The notes under the pieces are model-generated. The model saw nothing but the letters and a program-made list of their open reading frames with translations, had not been told where the DNA came from and searched no databases. From Leptospira_A soteropolitanensis (GTDB lineage Bacteria > Spirochaetota > Leptospiria > Leptospirales > Leptospiraceae): 64,000 nt of DNA. The position numbers were made by a program, and so were the translations under genes. The first letter of the stretch is position 1, and each line of letters opens with the position of its first letter. Shown one piece after another: positions 41,931 to 50,341 of the stretch. The stretch lies in NCBI RefSeq assembly GCF_026151335.1, contig NZ_JAMQPP010000012.1; one strand, given 5' to 3'.

Positions 41931-44045
41931 TTGTTTTTTCACTCTATAAAATATTTTTTTCTAATCCTATTTGTTATTTTACCGTCAGTTCTATCGGCGG
42001 AGTCGGCCATTTCCCTCCAACCTCAAATTTCAGGAAAACCCATTTGGCAAGAAGTTCTTGTTTTAGAAGACAAAGACCAATCGATTACTCAGGAAAATAT
42101 CATACGTGGAACTTTAGATACTCAATTCCAAAAAATTACTTCTCCAAACTTAGGTTTTTCCAAATCAACATTTTGGATTCGTTTGGCTGTCAACAATCCC
42201 TCCAAAGACTTGATTCGCTGGAATTTGGTATTTGATTTTCCTCTTTTGGATGAGGTAAAGATCTTTGGAACAGAAATTCCTAAGTCAGTTGAAAGAACTT
42301 TAGGAGATATCCATCCTTTTTTTAAAAGAAATTTAGATTATAGAAATTTAGTATTTCCTTTAGAAACGAAAGGCGAAACTACATCTGTTTATTATTTACG
42401 AATCCAATCTGAATCCACAATACCATTAACTCTCCTTATATGGACAGAACGTGAGTTTTATGACCAATTAAACAAAGAACAAATGATCTTTGGTTTATTT
42501 TATGGTATTCTATTTGTAATGATTGCTTATAACTTTTTCATTTATATTTTTACATATGAAAAAAGTTACCTCTTTTATCTATTTTTCATTAGTTCCATAT
42601 TTTTCTTTCATTTAATTAATAATGGATTTGCATTTCAATACCTTTGGCCAAATTCCATTTTTTGGGGAAATTATTCTCTTCCTTTTTTCATTTGTGTTTC
42701 TTGCATCACTGGACTTCTATTTTCAGACAATTACCTAAGTTTAAAAAAACATTTACCCAAGATTTCTAAATTGATGTGGGTTTGGGCAGGGATTCTTTTA
42801 TTATTCTCAGGAATTTTGTTTTTTTTGAGTTACCGAATCGCAATGATCACGGCGATTTTACTAACAGTGCCAACGGCTCTCATTATGGTATTTAGTGGAG
42901 CTACCACTTATCTTTCTGAGGTAAGAGCTGCTCGCTACTTTTTGATATCTTGGACTTTTTTTCTTGCGGGTGTACTTTTATATTCTGTAAAAAGTTTGGG
43001 TTTTTTGCCTGACAATCATATCACTCGTTGGACGATTCAAATAGGTACAGCTTTACAAACTATTTTGTTATCACTTGGACTTGCGGACCGGATCAACTTT
43101 TTAACTCGTAGTCTAAGAGATCATATTAGGGAATTATCACATGCGAAATTAAAAATTGAAGAGTCGGAAAAACGGTTTAGAGAAATTTTTCAAGGTTCAG
43201 ATGAAGTTATTCTCATGATGAACGATAACTTTGAAATCATAAATGCAAACAGAGCCCTTTCAAAACATATGGGATTTCGTTTAGATGATTTACGTGGTAA
43301 AAAAATAACAGAAATTTTATACAGGGGGCGCAACCAGAGTTCTGATTACAATATTCTTTACGTAAATGATAAACTAACAGACCTAAAGATGACAGGTTCT
43401 ATCGTGAATTTTAAAACGGAATTTGAACAAAAGTATGTAAAAGAACCAAAAGAGATGTATTGTAGATTACAATACATAAACTTCGATGAAACCAGGGAAG
43501 TTCTTGCCACTATGTCTTCGCAATATGAAGACACAATCATTCAACTCATAGAATCAGAGAAGGTCGAACTTTCGATGAACAATTATTTGAGAAATGCAGA
43601 ACTTGTTTCTCAGAGAATCACATCTCAATTAGCCAAGTTCCTTTCTAATATAGAACAAACAGAAGTGCGATCTTCAGTTCGAGAAATTATCATCAATGCA
43701 GTCGAACATGGAAATTTAAATATTAGTTTTGATGAAAAATCGAAAGCTTTGATGGAAGGGAATTACCTGGAATTCTTACAAAAAAGACAAGAAGACCCTC
43801 GTTATATCCAAAAGAGGGTAAAAATCGAATATTCATTTACTAACGAATTTGTAGCCTACCGAATTACCGACGAAGGTCGCGGTTTTGATCATAAAAAACA
43901 TATGGAAAAATCACTGGAAGAGATGAATGAAGCTCATGAGCAACATGGTCGTGGAATTCTAATGACTAAATCTGTTTTTGATCGAATTGAATACAATGAT
44001 CGGGGCAACCAGGTCAGTTTGATTAAATTTTTAAATAAAGATTAG
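41931..44045 (+). CDS. 7TMR-DISM sensor with PAS and RsbW-like ATPase domain
   Basis: A 704-residue multi-domain signal protein. An N-terminal signal helix precedes a periplasmic 7TMR-DISMED2 domain at about 22-165, then seven membrane helices at about 180-395, a PAS domain at about 415-500, and at the end a HATPase domain of the RsbW/anti-sigma type (EIIINAVEHGN, DEGRGFD, GRGILM). A phosphorylatable HisKA helix is missing. It may thus act through Ser/Thr-type phosphorylation or partner switching instead of two-component transfer. TTG at 41931 is ten bases after GGAG; TTG at 41922 is too close to it. Confidence 0.88.
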   Translation: MFFHSIKYFFLILFVILPSVLSAESAISLQPQISGKPIWQEVLVLEDKDQSITQENIIRGTLDTQFQKITSPNLGFSKSTFWIRLAVNNPSKDLIRWNLVFDFPLLDEVKIFGTEIPKSVERTLGDIHPFFKRNLDYRNLVFPLETKGETTSVYYLRIQSESTIPLTLLIWTEREFYDQLNKEQMIFGLFYGILFVMIAYNFFIYIFTYEKSYLFYLFFISSIFFFHLINNGFAFQYLWPNSIFWGNYSLPFFICVSCITGLLFSDNYLSLKKHLPKISKLMWVWAGILLLFSGILFFLSYRIAMITAILLTVPTALIMVFSGATTYLSEVRAARYFLISWTFFLAGVLLYSVKSLGFLPDNHITRWTIQIGTALQTILLSLGLADRINFLTRSLRDHIRELSHAKLKIEESEKRFREIFQGSDEVILMMNDNFEIINANRALSKHMGFRLDDLRGKKITEILYRGRNQSSDYNILYVNDKLTDLKMTGSIVNFKTEFEQKYVKEPKEMYCRLQYINFDETREVLATMSSQYEDTIIQLIESEKVELSMNNYLRNAELVSQRITSQLAKFLSNIEQTEVRSSVREIIINAVEHGNLNISFDEKSKALMEGNYLEFLQKRQEDPRYIQKRVKIEYSFTNEFVAYRITDEGRGFDHKKHMEKSLEEMNEAHEQHGRGILMTKSVFDRIEYNDRGNQVSLIKFLNKD

Positions 44046-44968
44046 TTACGGATCCAATCCAAAACCCACCACTCATTCCATTCTTTAGAGTAGAGGAGTT
44101 TACCGGGGAGATGGCTTTGTAATAAGCCTAAAAACTGATCTTTTTTTTCAGTAATGATTCCTGAAAAAATGATTCGTGGTGCTTCTATCTTTGCCAGATG
44201 ACGGATGTTTTGTGATAAAACTGCATACGTGATATTGGCAATAGCTAAATCATATTTGGAATTGGATAACTTCGGATTGTCAATGCCTGATTCTTCCACG
44301 CTGAATTGAAATCCTTTTGGGTATTCATTTTCAGTCCAATTCGACCAAGCTGCCTTCACCGCATTGGGATCTATATCCAAAGCAAAAATTTTAGAAACGC
44401 CGAATTTCGCAAGACCAATAGATAATATTCCAGAACCGGTTCCTACATCACATGCGGATTGAAAATGAAATTCACCCTTATTATATAATTCATCTAAATA
44501 TTCTAATATCAGCTTGGTGGTCTCATGGTGACCCGTTCCAAAAGCAACACCTGGGTTGATAAAGAGCGGAATTCCTCCACTTGGTTTCCAAAGTTTGATG
44601 GTTTCTGGTTCGTTTTTTTCCCAAGTAGGAATCACCCAAAGTTTTTTTCCAATGGGGAATGGTTTGTAGTATTCTTTGTATGCTTCTTCGTAATCACGAG
44701 TTTCGATGTTTCTTGATTCTGCATTGGAATTGTCTGGTGCGTTGATTTTTAAAAAGATAAGAATCTTTAATTCTTTATCTATTTCATCCGTTTGTAAATA
44801 AATACGAATGTTAGTATTGTCTCGAATAAGGCCCTGGTCTTTTTCTTTGGGAGCTTCTCCATCAAATAAAATTTCGTAATAACCGGCACATTGTAATGTA
44901 TCCAACAGTTCGTAAAAACTGTCGGACAATTCTTTGGGTAAATTAACTTTGAGTTCTCTATATTCCAA
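44042..44968 (-). CDS. prmA: Ribosomal protein L11 methyltransferase
   Basis: A 308-residue SAM-dependent methyltransferase. The N-terminal domain (LPKELSDSFYELLD) recognises L11; the catalytic part shows PGVAFGTGHHETTKL, DVGTGSGILSIGLAKFG (SAM loop) and IANITYAVL, the NxxY-type motif of PrmA. It trimethylates ribosomal protein L11. Ends four bases inside the convergent 7TMR gene. The upstream cupin regulator is two bases away on the same strand, so an operon is likely. Confidence 0.93.
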   Translation of the reverse strand: MEYRELKVNLPKELSDSFYELLDTLQCAGYYEILFDGEAPKEKDQGLIRDNTNIRIYLQTDEIDKELKILIFLKINAPDNSNAESRNIETRDYEEAYKEYYKPFPIGKKLWVIPTWEKNEPETIKLWKPSGGIPLFINPGVAFGTGHHETTKLILEYLDELYNKGEFHFQSACDVGTGSGILSIGLAKFGVSKIFALDIDPNAVKAAWSNWTENEYPKGFQFSVEESGIDNPKLSNSKYDLAIANITYAVLSQNIRHLAKIEAPRIIFSGIITEKKDQFLGLLQSHLPGKLLYSKEWNEWWVLDWIRN

Positions 44969-44970
44969 TC

Positions 44971-45609
44971 TTAACCTATTTCGTCCGTATAATCCATTAC
45001 AAGATACATGAGAGTTTCTTGGTCTGAGGGATTGGAATACTCATGCGAAACATCGGCTTTAAAAAATACAGAATCTTTGGGTTCCAGTTCCACAACTTTT
45101 TCACCAACACGTAACCGTAGTTTGCCGGAAACAACAACCAAGTTTTCTGTGGTACCTGTTTTATGTGGTTCGGCTACATCATGCCCACCCGGTTTTAAAG
45201 TCAGTTCGTAGAATTCTGTTTTGCGATTCCCTAAAAAAGGGAATAGGGCTCGGCTTGCAAATACTTTGGAATTGGAATATAAGACTTTTGAGTTTTCCGC
45301 TTTGAGGACATGAATCCCATCTTGGTTTTTTTCTTTGAGGAGTTCGGAAAACGGAACATTGAGGCCGTTTGCAATTTTCCACAAAACAGAAATCGTAGGA
45401 ACTGATTTCCCTTGTTCAATCTGTGATAACATCGCGCGACTCACGCCACATCGGTTTGCGAGTTTATCCAAAGAAAAACCTTTTGTATGACGGATGAGTT
45501 TCAGGTTCTCTTTGACGACATCTGTTATATAATCGCCAGACTCTGAAATCAATTGGTCTATTCCGTCACTCGGTTGCTCTACTTTACTTACCATTGTCCA
45601 AGCATCCAA
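44971..45609 (-). CDS. XRE-family regulator with cupin domain
   Basis: A 212-residue regulator. A helix-turn-helix occupies about residues 35-90 (LDKLANRCGVSRAMLSQIEQGKSVPTISVLWKIA) and a cupin_2 domain about 135-205 (GGHDVAEPHKTGTTENLVVVSGKLRLRVG, with ligand-binding His/Glu). Proteins of this kind sense a small molecule and control adjacent metabolism, e.g. amino-acid or polyamine use. Neighbours (prmA, rsmI-like) give no clear target. Confidence 0.92.
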   Translation of the reverse strand: MDAWTMVSKVEQPSDGIDQLISESGDYITDVVKENLKLIRHTKGFSLDKLANRCGVSRAMLSQIEQGKSVPTISVLWKIANGLNVPFSELLKEKNQDGIHVLKAENSKVLYSNSKVFASRALFPFLGNRKTEFYELTLKPGGHDVAEPHKTGTTENLVVVSGKLRLRVGEKVVELEPKDSVFFKADVSHEYSNPSDQETLMYLVMDYTDEIG

Positions 45610-45633
45610 TATAACAGAGGTATTGTCAAGAAA

Positions 45634-46320
45634 CTATCGTTTGATCCTTTCTTTTTTCTCTTCGAGCACAAAGACAGGGGGAAGTTTTAAACCTTGTGGA
45701 AATTTTTTATAAATTTCTTTGGCAGAACCTCGAAAGCTGGTTTCTGCAGCCATAGAGATACCAAGGGCAAGAAAGATCTGTCGATCTCCCGGTAAGATCT
45801 TTGCTAAGGTTTCCAGACAATGTTTCGCCCGGTAAGGTGTTTCATAAAAAGCAATGGTAATCCCAAGTCCAATGTATTGTTTTAAGGTTCGCTCTCTTTC
45901 TTTTTCTTCTCTAGGCAAAAATCCCAAAAAAAGAAAGGGAGAGGTCGCAAACCCAGAACTGGTTAGGGCAGCAATGAGGGCAGTTGGTCCAGGGGCCGAT
46001 CGAACTTCCACACCCATCTCCCAAGCCAGAGGGACAAGCCATTTGCCTGGATCTTCGAGGCCCGGGCTACCTGAATCAGAGATCATACAAGTCCTTTTAG
46101 TGGTCGCAAGTTTCATGGCGATTTCATCCATTTCTTTTCTGGATGTATGTTCATTCACTAGATCAAAGGGTTTGGAAATTCCTAACTTTTTTAAAAAAGT
46201 CGATGTTGTCCTTTGTTCTTCCCCAATGATCCAGTCGGCTTCCTCTAACAAGGTTTTGGTGCGAGGAGGAATGTCTTCATCATTTCCTATAGAATTGGAT
46301 ACTAAATAGAGTCGGTTCAT
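45634..46320 (-). CDS. RsmI-like tetrapyrrole-methylase family protein
   Basis: A 228-residue SAM-dependent methyltransferase of the tetrapyrrole methylase fold: LYLVSNSIGN at the N terminus, ISDSGSPGLEDPG near residue 80 (the SAM site) and APGPTALIAALTSSGF. The order matches RsmI, which 2'-O-methylates C1402 of 16S rRNA, but it is some 50 residues shorter than RsmI and lacks its C-terminal domain. A related YraL-like variant is possible. The start is set by the MNRLYLV motif; it overlaps the HAD gene by four bases. Confidence 0.83.
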   Translation of the reverse strand: MNRLYLVSNSIGNDEDIPPRTKTLLEEADWIIGEEQRTTSTFLKKLGISKPFDLVNEHTSRKEMDEIAMKLATTKRTCMISDSGSPGLEDPGKWLVPLAWEMGVEVRSAPGPTALIAALTSSGFATSPFLFLGFLPREEKERERTLKQYIGLGITIAFYETPYRAKHCLETLAKILPGDRQIFLALGISMAAETSFRGSAKEIYKKFPQGLKLPPVFVLEEKKERIKR

Positions 46321-47144
46321 GTAAGCACTATAGGAAAGGTAAAGTAAGGTTGGACGTAAATTCCTTTGGCTGCACAAGCATTGGCAAATTCAGGGTTGTC
46401 GCGGTTGATGGCCACAGCCATTTGTTTAGCCCGGCAAAGCATAGGGTAGTCGTTAAAGGAATCTCCAAAGGCAAGATCAGGATATACCCCAATTCTTTCT
46501 TCAATTGCTTTTACTTTTCCTTCTCCATAAGTATAAGGTTCAATGAGTTTGTGAGTGAATTTTCCATTTTCACCTAACTCTTGTCTCATGCCGATAACCT
46601 TGGATTCTTCCACGGGGAAGAGGTGGGATATGGCGGCAATTCCTGGTTCTGGAGATGCGGTCACAATGTAAACAGTCCACTGGTGGTGGTATAAATATGC
46701 GATAAGGTCTTTCATTTCGACTTGGGGGAAAACTCCAGAATCTTTATCGTGAATATAAACTCTTTCCCAGGCCCTTCTTGAAATTTCATAGTATTCTTCT
46801 ATGTTCATTCCTTGGAAGATAAAACTAGTCCAACGGTAACCCCTTTCGATTCCATATTCTTTTAGCTGATAGGAATATTCTTCCCATATCAAACCTTCCT
46901 TCTCTTGGGTGCTCAGTTTGGTATGGTCTTTCCAAAGTTCTTTGTCCCGAAAAAATTCCGATAAATCTTTTGGTACAAATTTGAGTCCGTCACGGAGAAG
47001 TTCTTCCATGATTTTTTCACCGAAGTCGTTGCGAATGAGAGTATTATCAAAATCAAAACAGGCAATGCCTGGTTTTTTAGGTATGATGGTTGTCAGACGG
47101 TCGAATATCTCGTCCGTCCAACTGTTCTTTGTCAGGTTAGTCAC
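46317..47144 (-). CDS. HAD-superfamily phosphatase (SerB/PhoP-like)
   Basis: A 275-residue HAD hydrolase. Motif I FDFDNTLIRNDFG holds the nucleophilic Asp (residue about 30), motif II YIVTASPE the Ser/Thr, and motif IV AFGDSFNDYPML the metal-binding Asps. A large helical cap (about 35-135) resembles phosphoserine/choline-phosphate phosphatases. The product could be a small phosphoester; not predictable. It overlaps the next gene by four bases (ATGA), so it is coupled to the rsmI-like gene downstream. Confidence 0.9.
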   Translation of the reverse strand: MTNLTKNSWTDEIFDRLTTIIPKKPGIACFDFDNTLIRNDFGEKIMEELLRDGLKFVPKDLSEFFRDKELWKDHTKLSTQEKEGLIWEEYSYQLKEYGIERGYRWTSFIFQGMNIEEYYEISRRAWERVYIHDKDSGVFPQVEMKDLIAYLYHHQWTVYIVTASPEPGIAAISHLFPVEESKVIGMRQELGENGKFTHKLIEPYTYGEGKVKAIEERIGVYPDLAFGDSFNDYPMLCRAKQMAVAINRDNPEFANACAAKGIYVQPYFTFPIVLT

Positions 47145-47150
47145 TAATAC

Positions 47151-47936
47151 TTAGTCTGCAAATCCAACGATGCTTGTGGCAACTCCTTCTTCATAGGGAG
47201 TGAGAAAGTTTTCTGGATTGAGGTAAACATTGTGAAATCGCACTTCAAAATGAACATGAGGACCAGTTGACTTTCCCGTATTTCCAGAAAAAGCAATGAT
47301 CTGTCCTTTGCGAACCACATCCCCAGGTTTAACAAGTAACTCTTGGTTGTGGCCATAAACCGTATGAAAATGGTTCATGTCATGGTGGTAAATTTTGACT
47401 GCTAGGCCATAATCGCCACTGCGGCCGGATTCTTCTACCACTCCGTCGGCGGCAGCAAGTACAATGGAATTTTTGGGAATGGCGATGTCGAGTCCCGTGT
47501 GCCAGGTGTTCCAGCGTCTGCCAATCCGAGAAGAGATCCGGGATTTGTGATTCGGTAGAACCGGCCAAATGAATTGGTCGATCGGAGACTCAACTGTTTC
47601 ACGGAAGAGTTCTCTCTCTTGGAGTCCTCGCATGTATTCAGCTGAATAAGGAAAGAAAATAGATCGTTTCAAACGAGGAAGATCGGCCTCTCTGAGGTTA
47701 TTGATCTCCATCACTTCCCGAGCAAGGATCCCAAATTCTGATGCCTTTTCGAGAAGGCTTTTTTTCTCAAGCCTCAGGTCCACCCAAAGCCCCCACTGCT
47801 CGTTGTAACGTTGGAAGACATGGTTGTCCAAAAATACAGGACCATTTTTTTGCTTCTGGTAGGCCGCATAGGCGGAATAGGTCACTACAAACAGGATTAG
47901 GACTAGAATGATATAGTAACTTCGGTTGCGCTTCAT
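47151..47936 (-). CDS. M23-family peptidoglycan endopeptidase
   Basis: A 261-residue protein with an N-terminal membrane anchor or signal (YYIILVLILFVVTYSAYA) and a C-terminal LytM/peptidase M23 domain. Zn ligands are present: HTGLDIA (H-x3-D) near residue 155 and HVHFEV (H-x-H) near 240, with the YGHNQELLV strand between. It should cut peptide cross-bridges in the periplasm. A LysM-like stretch is not seen. The ATG at 47936 is preceded by GAGGCGAA. Confidence 0.92.
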   Translation of the reverse strand: MKRNRSYYIILVLILFVVTYSAYAAYQKQKNGPVFLDNHVFQRYNEQWGLWVDLRLEKKSLLEKASEFGILAREVMEINNLREADLPRLKRSIFFPYSAEYMRGLQERELFRETVESPIDQFIWPVLPNHKSRISSRIGRRWNTWHTGLDIAIPKNSIVLAAADGVVEESGRSGDYGLAVKIYHHDMNHFHTVYGHNQELLVKPGDVVRKGQIIAFSGNTGKSTGPHVHFEVRFHNVYLNPENFLTPYEEGVATSIVGFAD

Positions 47937-48189
47937 CTCATTTCGCCTCAAAAACTCTGGTGCAATGCCAAATTCTCACGGGACCCCGTCCGGTCAAGGG
48001 GAACGGTCGACGGAATCTGCCCTATCCGTGGCATTTATGTGACATAACACTGAGAGAGTATTTGAGGTCACGCGTTTTTATTTTCCTAGATTGATTAGAG
48101 AACGGTGTTTTGTGGGATGCTCACCCATTGACTGAGAGGTTTTTCAGACAATGGGAGGAATTGGTTTGGTTCCTTATGAAAAAGGGAGG

Positions 48190-49431
48190 TTAAGCTGCTT
48201 GGGCTTTCTGTCCGCTCGTACGGTAAAGGTAGATTCCTGCCACAAGGAGGCAGACAATGCCAATGGCGTAGTAGGTCCAACTGACGTCGAAGTAGGCAAT
48301 GACCAAAAATCCAAAGAGGAGTCTTGTGATTTCCATAGCTCCAGCCCAGGATTTTCCTTCGATGAGGGCATTGATCGCAACCAAAGAGAGAGTGACCCAA
48401 ATTGTTACAAGCACTTGAGAAACAAAAGAGAATTTTGCCACAAAAAGAAGGAAAGCAAAGGACAATAGAAGAACGAGAACAAACCAAGTGGTGGTATATG
48501 TTTTCACTTCTTGTTGGGGTTTCGGATCATACTTATGGAAAGTTTCCGGGCGTACATCCGGGATGGGTAAAAATCCAGCGGGTTTTGTTCCCTCTCTCGG
48601 ATACCAACCTGGTGGTTTGAAAAACACCTTAATTTTATCTAAGAAATAGGGGGCACTGGCCGCTTGTTTGATGAGTTCCCAGTAGTAATGAAAATTGGCG
48701 TAAACGGGGTTGAAACTACGAAGGGGTTTCACAGTTCCATACACACAAGGTTCAGTTTCTTCTTGGAAAGTTCCAAACATCCGATCAAAGATGATAAAAA
48801 TGCCACCGTGGTTTTTATCAATATAGATGGGGTTTATGGCATGGTGCACTCTATGGTGGGAAGGAGTGGAAAGAATGTATTCGCCAATTTTTCCAATTTT
48901 ACCCACAGCTTTTGTATGTACCCAAAATTGGTAGATCAGGTTGATTTGTCCGCTGGCAAGATACATCCAAGGATGGAAACCAATGAGGGCCAAAGGAACA
49001 TAGAAGATCCAGGAAATTATTCCCCCGAGTCCAGTTTGGCGGAGGGCTACCACTAAATTGTATTCTTCGCTATGGTGGTGGATGACATGTCCTGCCCAGA
49101 GCAGATTCACTTCGTGGGCCAAACGGTGGGACCAGTAATAACAAAAGTCTTGGCCTACGATACAAAGGATCCAAGCCCAAGGGTTGGTCATAGCAAATTC
49201 AAAAATTCGAAAGTGTTCGTAGATATAGAAATAAGCAAAAAGTCCGATTCCTTTTTGGAAAAGTCCCCAGATTTGAGAAATGATCCCCGTACTTAAGTCG
49301 GCAATGGAGTCGTTTAACCGGTAGAGGTCTTTGTTTTTGCGGTAGCCAATGTAAACTTCAATCCCTATGAGAAGGAAGAATACGGGGATGGCATAGGTAA
49401 CAATGGGCGGAGGTGTGAAATTCTCGAACAT
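48190..49431 (-). CDS. Fatty-acid hydroxylase / sterol desaturase superfamily protein
   Basis: A 413-residue membrane di-iron enzyme. The three histidine clusters are complete: HRLAH near residue 105, HVIHHHSE near 118 and the HHRVHH box near 195. Four or more helices surround them, and three to four extra helices occupy residues 310-405. The layout resembles alkylglycerol monooxygenase-type members, which oxidise ether lipids, fatty acids or sterols using O2. Exact substrate unknown. I placed the start at 49431 so that it no longer runs into the rsmA stop; the open frame reaches 49470. Confidence 0.88.
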   Translation of the reverse strand: MFENFTPPPIVTYAIPVFFLLIGIEVYIGYRKNKDLYRLNDSIADLSTGIISQIWGLFQKGIGLFAYFYIYEHFRIFEFAMTNPWAWILCIVGQDFCYYWSHRLAHEVNLLWAGHVIHHHSEEYNLVVALRQTGLGGIISWIFYVPLALIGFHPWMYLASGQINLIYQFWVHTKAVGKIGKIGEYILSTPSHHRVHHAINPIYIDKNHGGIFIIFDRMFGTFQEETEPCVYGTVKPLRSFNPVYANFHYYWELIKQAASAPYFLDKIKVFFKPPGWYPREGTKPAGFLPIPDVRPETFHKYDPKPQQEVKTYTTTWFVLVLLLSFAFLLFVAKFSFVSQVLVTIWVTLSLVAINALIEGKSWAGAMEITRLLFGFLVIAYFDVSWTYYAIGIVCLLVAGIYLYRTSGQKAQAA

Positions 49432-49450
49432 GGCGGTGCTAATTTTGCCA

Positions 49451-50341
49451 TCATTTTGACAAATGGTCAAGTAAATGTTGACCCAGGGTCAGAAATTGTT
49501 CACGGTTCAATTCTTCGGGCCTTGCAGTGGGTGGAATTTTGGCGGATTGAATGGCGTTGCCGAGGGCTTCGCGGAAATGGGGATCCTCCGAAAAAGGAGA
49601 TTCTCTGAGGCTAACTTGGATCTGTTTTCGTTTTCCCCAGAACAATGTGCGAAGCATTCTCGACCAGATTTCTACCTCAGTTTGGTTTTTGAGGAGCCAT
49701 TGGTTTTCTTTCGATTCCTTTTTGGGAGAAAGCAGGATCAATGCAGAATGGATTTTGGGAATGGGGAAAAAACAGTTTTTATGAACTGTCTTAAGGTATT
49801 TCACATCACAAAAAGCAGAGAGAAAAACAGATAAAGAGGAAGTTTCTTTTACAAGGCGTTCCGCAAATTCTTTTTGTACCATAAAAATCCCCCCTTGGAA
49901 ATTTCTACAGTGGATGACAAGTGTATTAATAATTTCTGTGGTTAGGTGGTAGGGCAGATTCCCAAATACAAATACCTTTTCATTATATATAGAATAGAGG
50001 TTTTCTAAGGCATCACCTTCATATAAAAAGGCCTTCGGAAACTGAGGTAAAATTTCATCTTTAGCCAATTCGATATAGGCGTTATCGATTTCAAAAAGAT
50101 ATGTTTTTTGATTCAAACTGAGGATGGGGTAAGTTAAAGTGCCTAGGCCGATCCCAATCTCTGCAAGAACTGTTGAATCATCATTGAATAGGGGTTCTGC
50201 GGATCTAACAATGAAATCGACGATATTTTGGTCGATGAGGAAGTTTTGCCCAAATTTCTTTTGGGCCCGAATGCCTTTGGCTTCAAAGAAGGTTTGGATT
50301 TTGGATATGGTCGAGTAAGGGGATTTCAAAAGTTTCCTCAA
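49451..50341 (-). CDS. rsmA: 16S rRNA dimethyladenosine transferase
   Basis: A 296-residue RsmA/KsgA: AKKFGQNFL-type N terminus (KKFGQNFLIDQNI), SAM motif EIGIGLGTLTYPI, the NLPYHLTT catalytic motif and the C-terminal helical domain. It dimethylates two adenosines near the 16S rRNA 3' end. The TTG start at 50341 lies 59 bases inside the comEC-like gene; a TTG at 50329 is an alternative. Overlap implies cotranscription. Confidence 0.95.
   Translation of the reverse strand: MRKLLKSPYSTISKIQTFFEAKGIRAQKKFGQNFLIDQNIVDFIVRSAEPLFNDDSTVLAEIGIGLGTLTYPILSLNQKTYLFEIDNAYIELAKDEILPQFPKAFLYEGDALENLYSIYNEKVFVFGNLPYHLTTEIINTLVIHCRNFQGGIFMVQKEFAERLVKETSSLSVFLSAFCDVKYLKTVHKNCFFPIPKIHSALILLSPKKESKENQWLLKNQTEVEIWSRMLRTLFWGKRKQIQVSLRESPFSEDPHFREALGNAIQSAKIPPTARPEELNREQFLTLGQHLLDHLSK

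Noticed and set aside
47952..48120. GC-rich patch upstream of the M23 peptidase, with GGACCCCG/CGGTC-like inverted pieces resembling the 7641-7725 element.
   Set aside because: No consistent nested stems could be drawn; probably only the promoter region.
48095..48487. Overlapping open frames (both strands) across the 3' part of the fatty-acid hydroxylase gene.
   Set aside because: Shadow frames of a well-supported membrane enzyme; no ribosome-binding sites or family matches.
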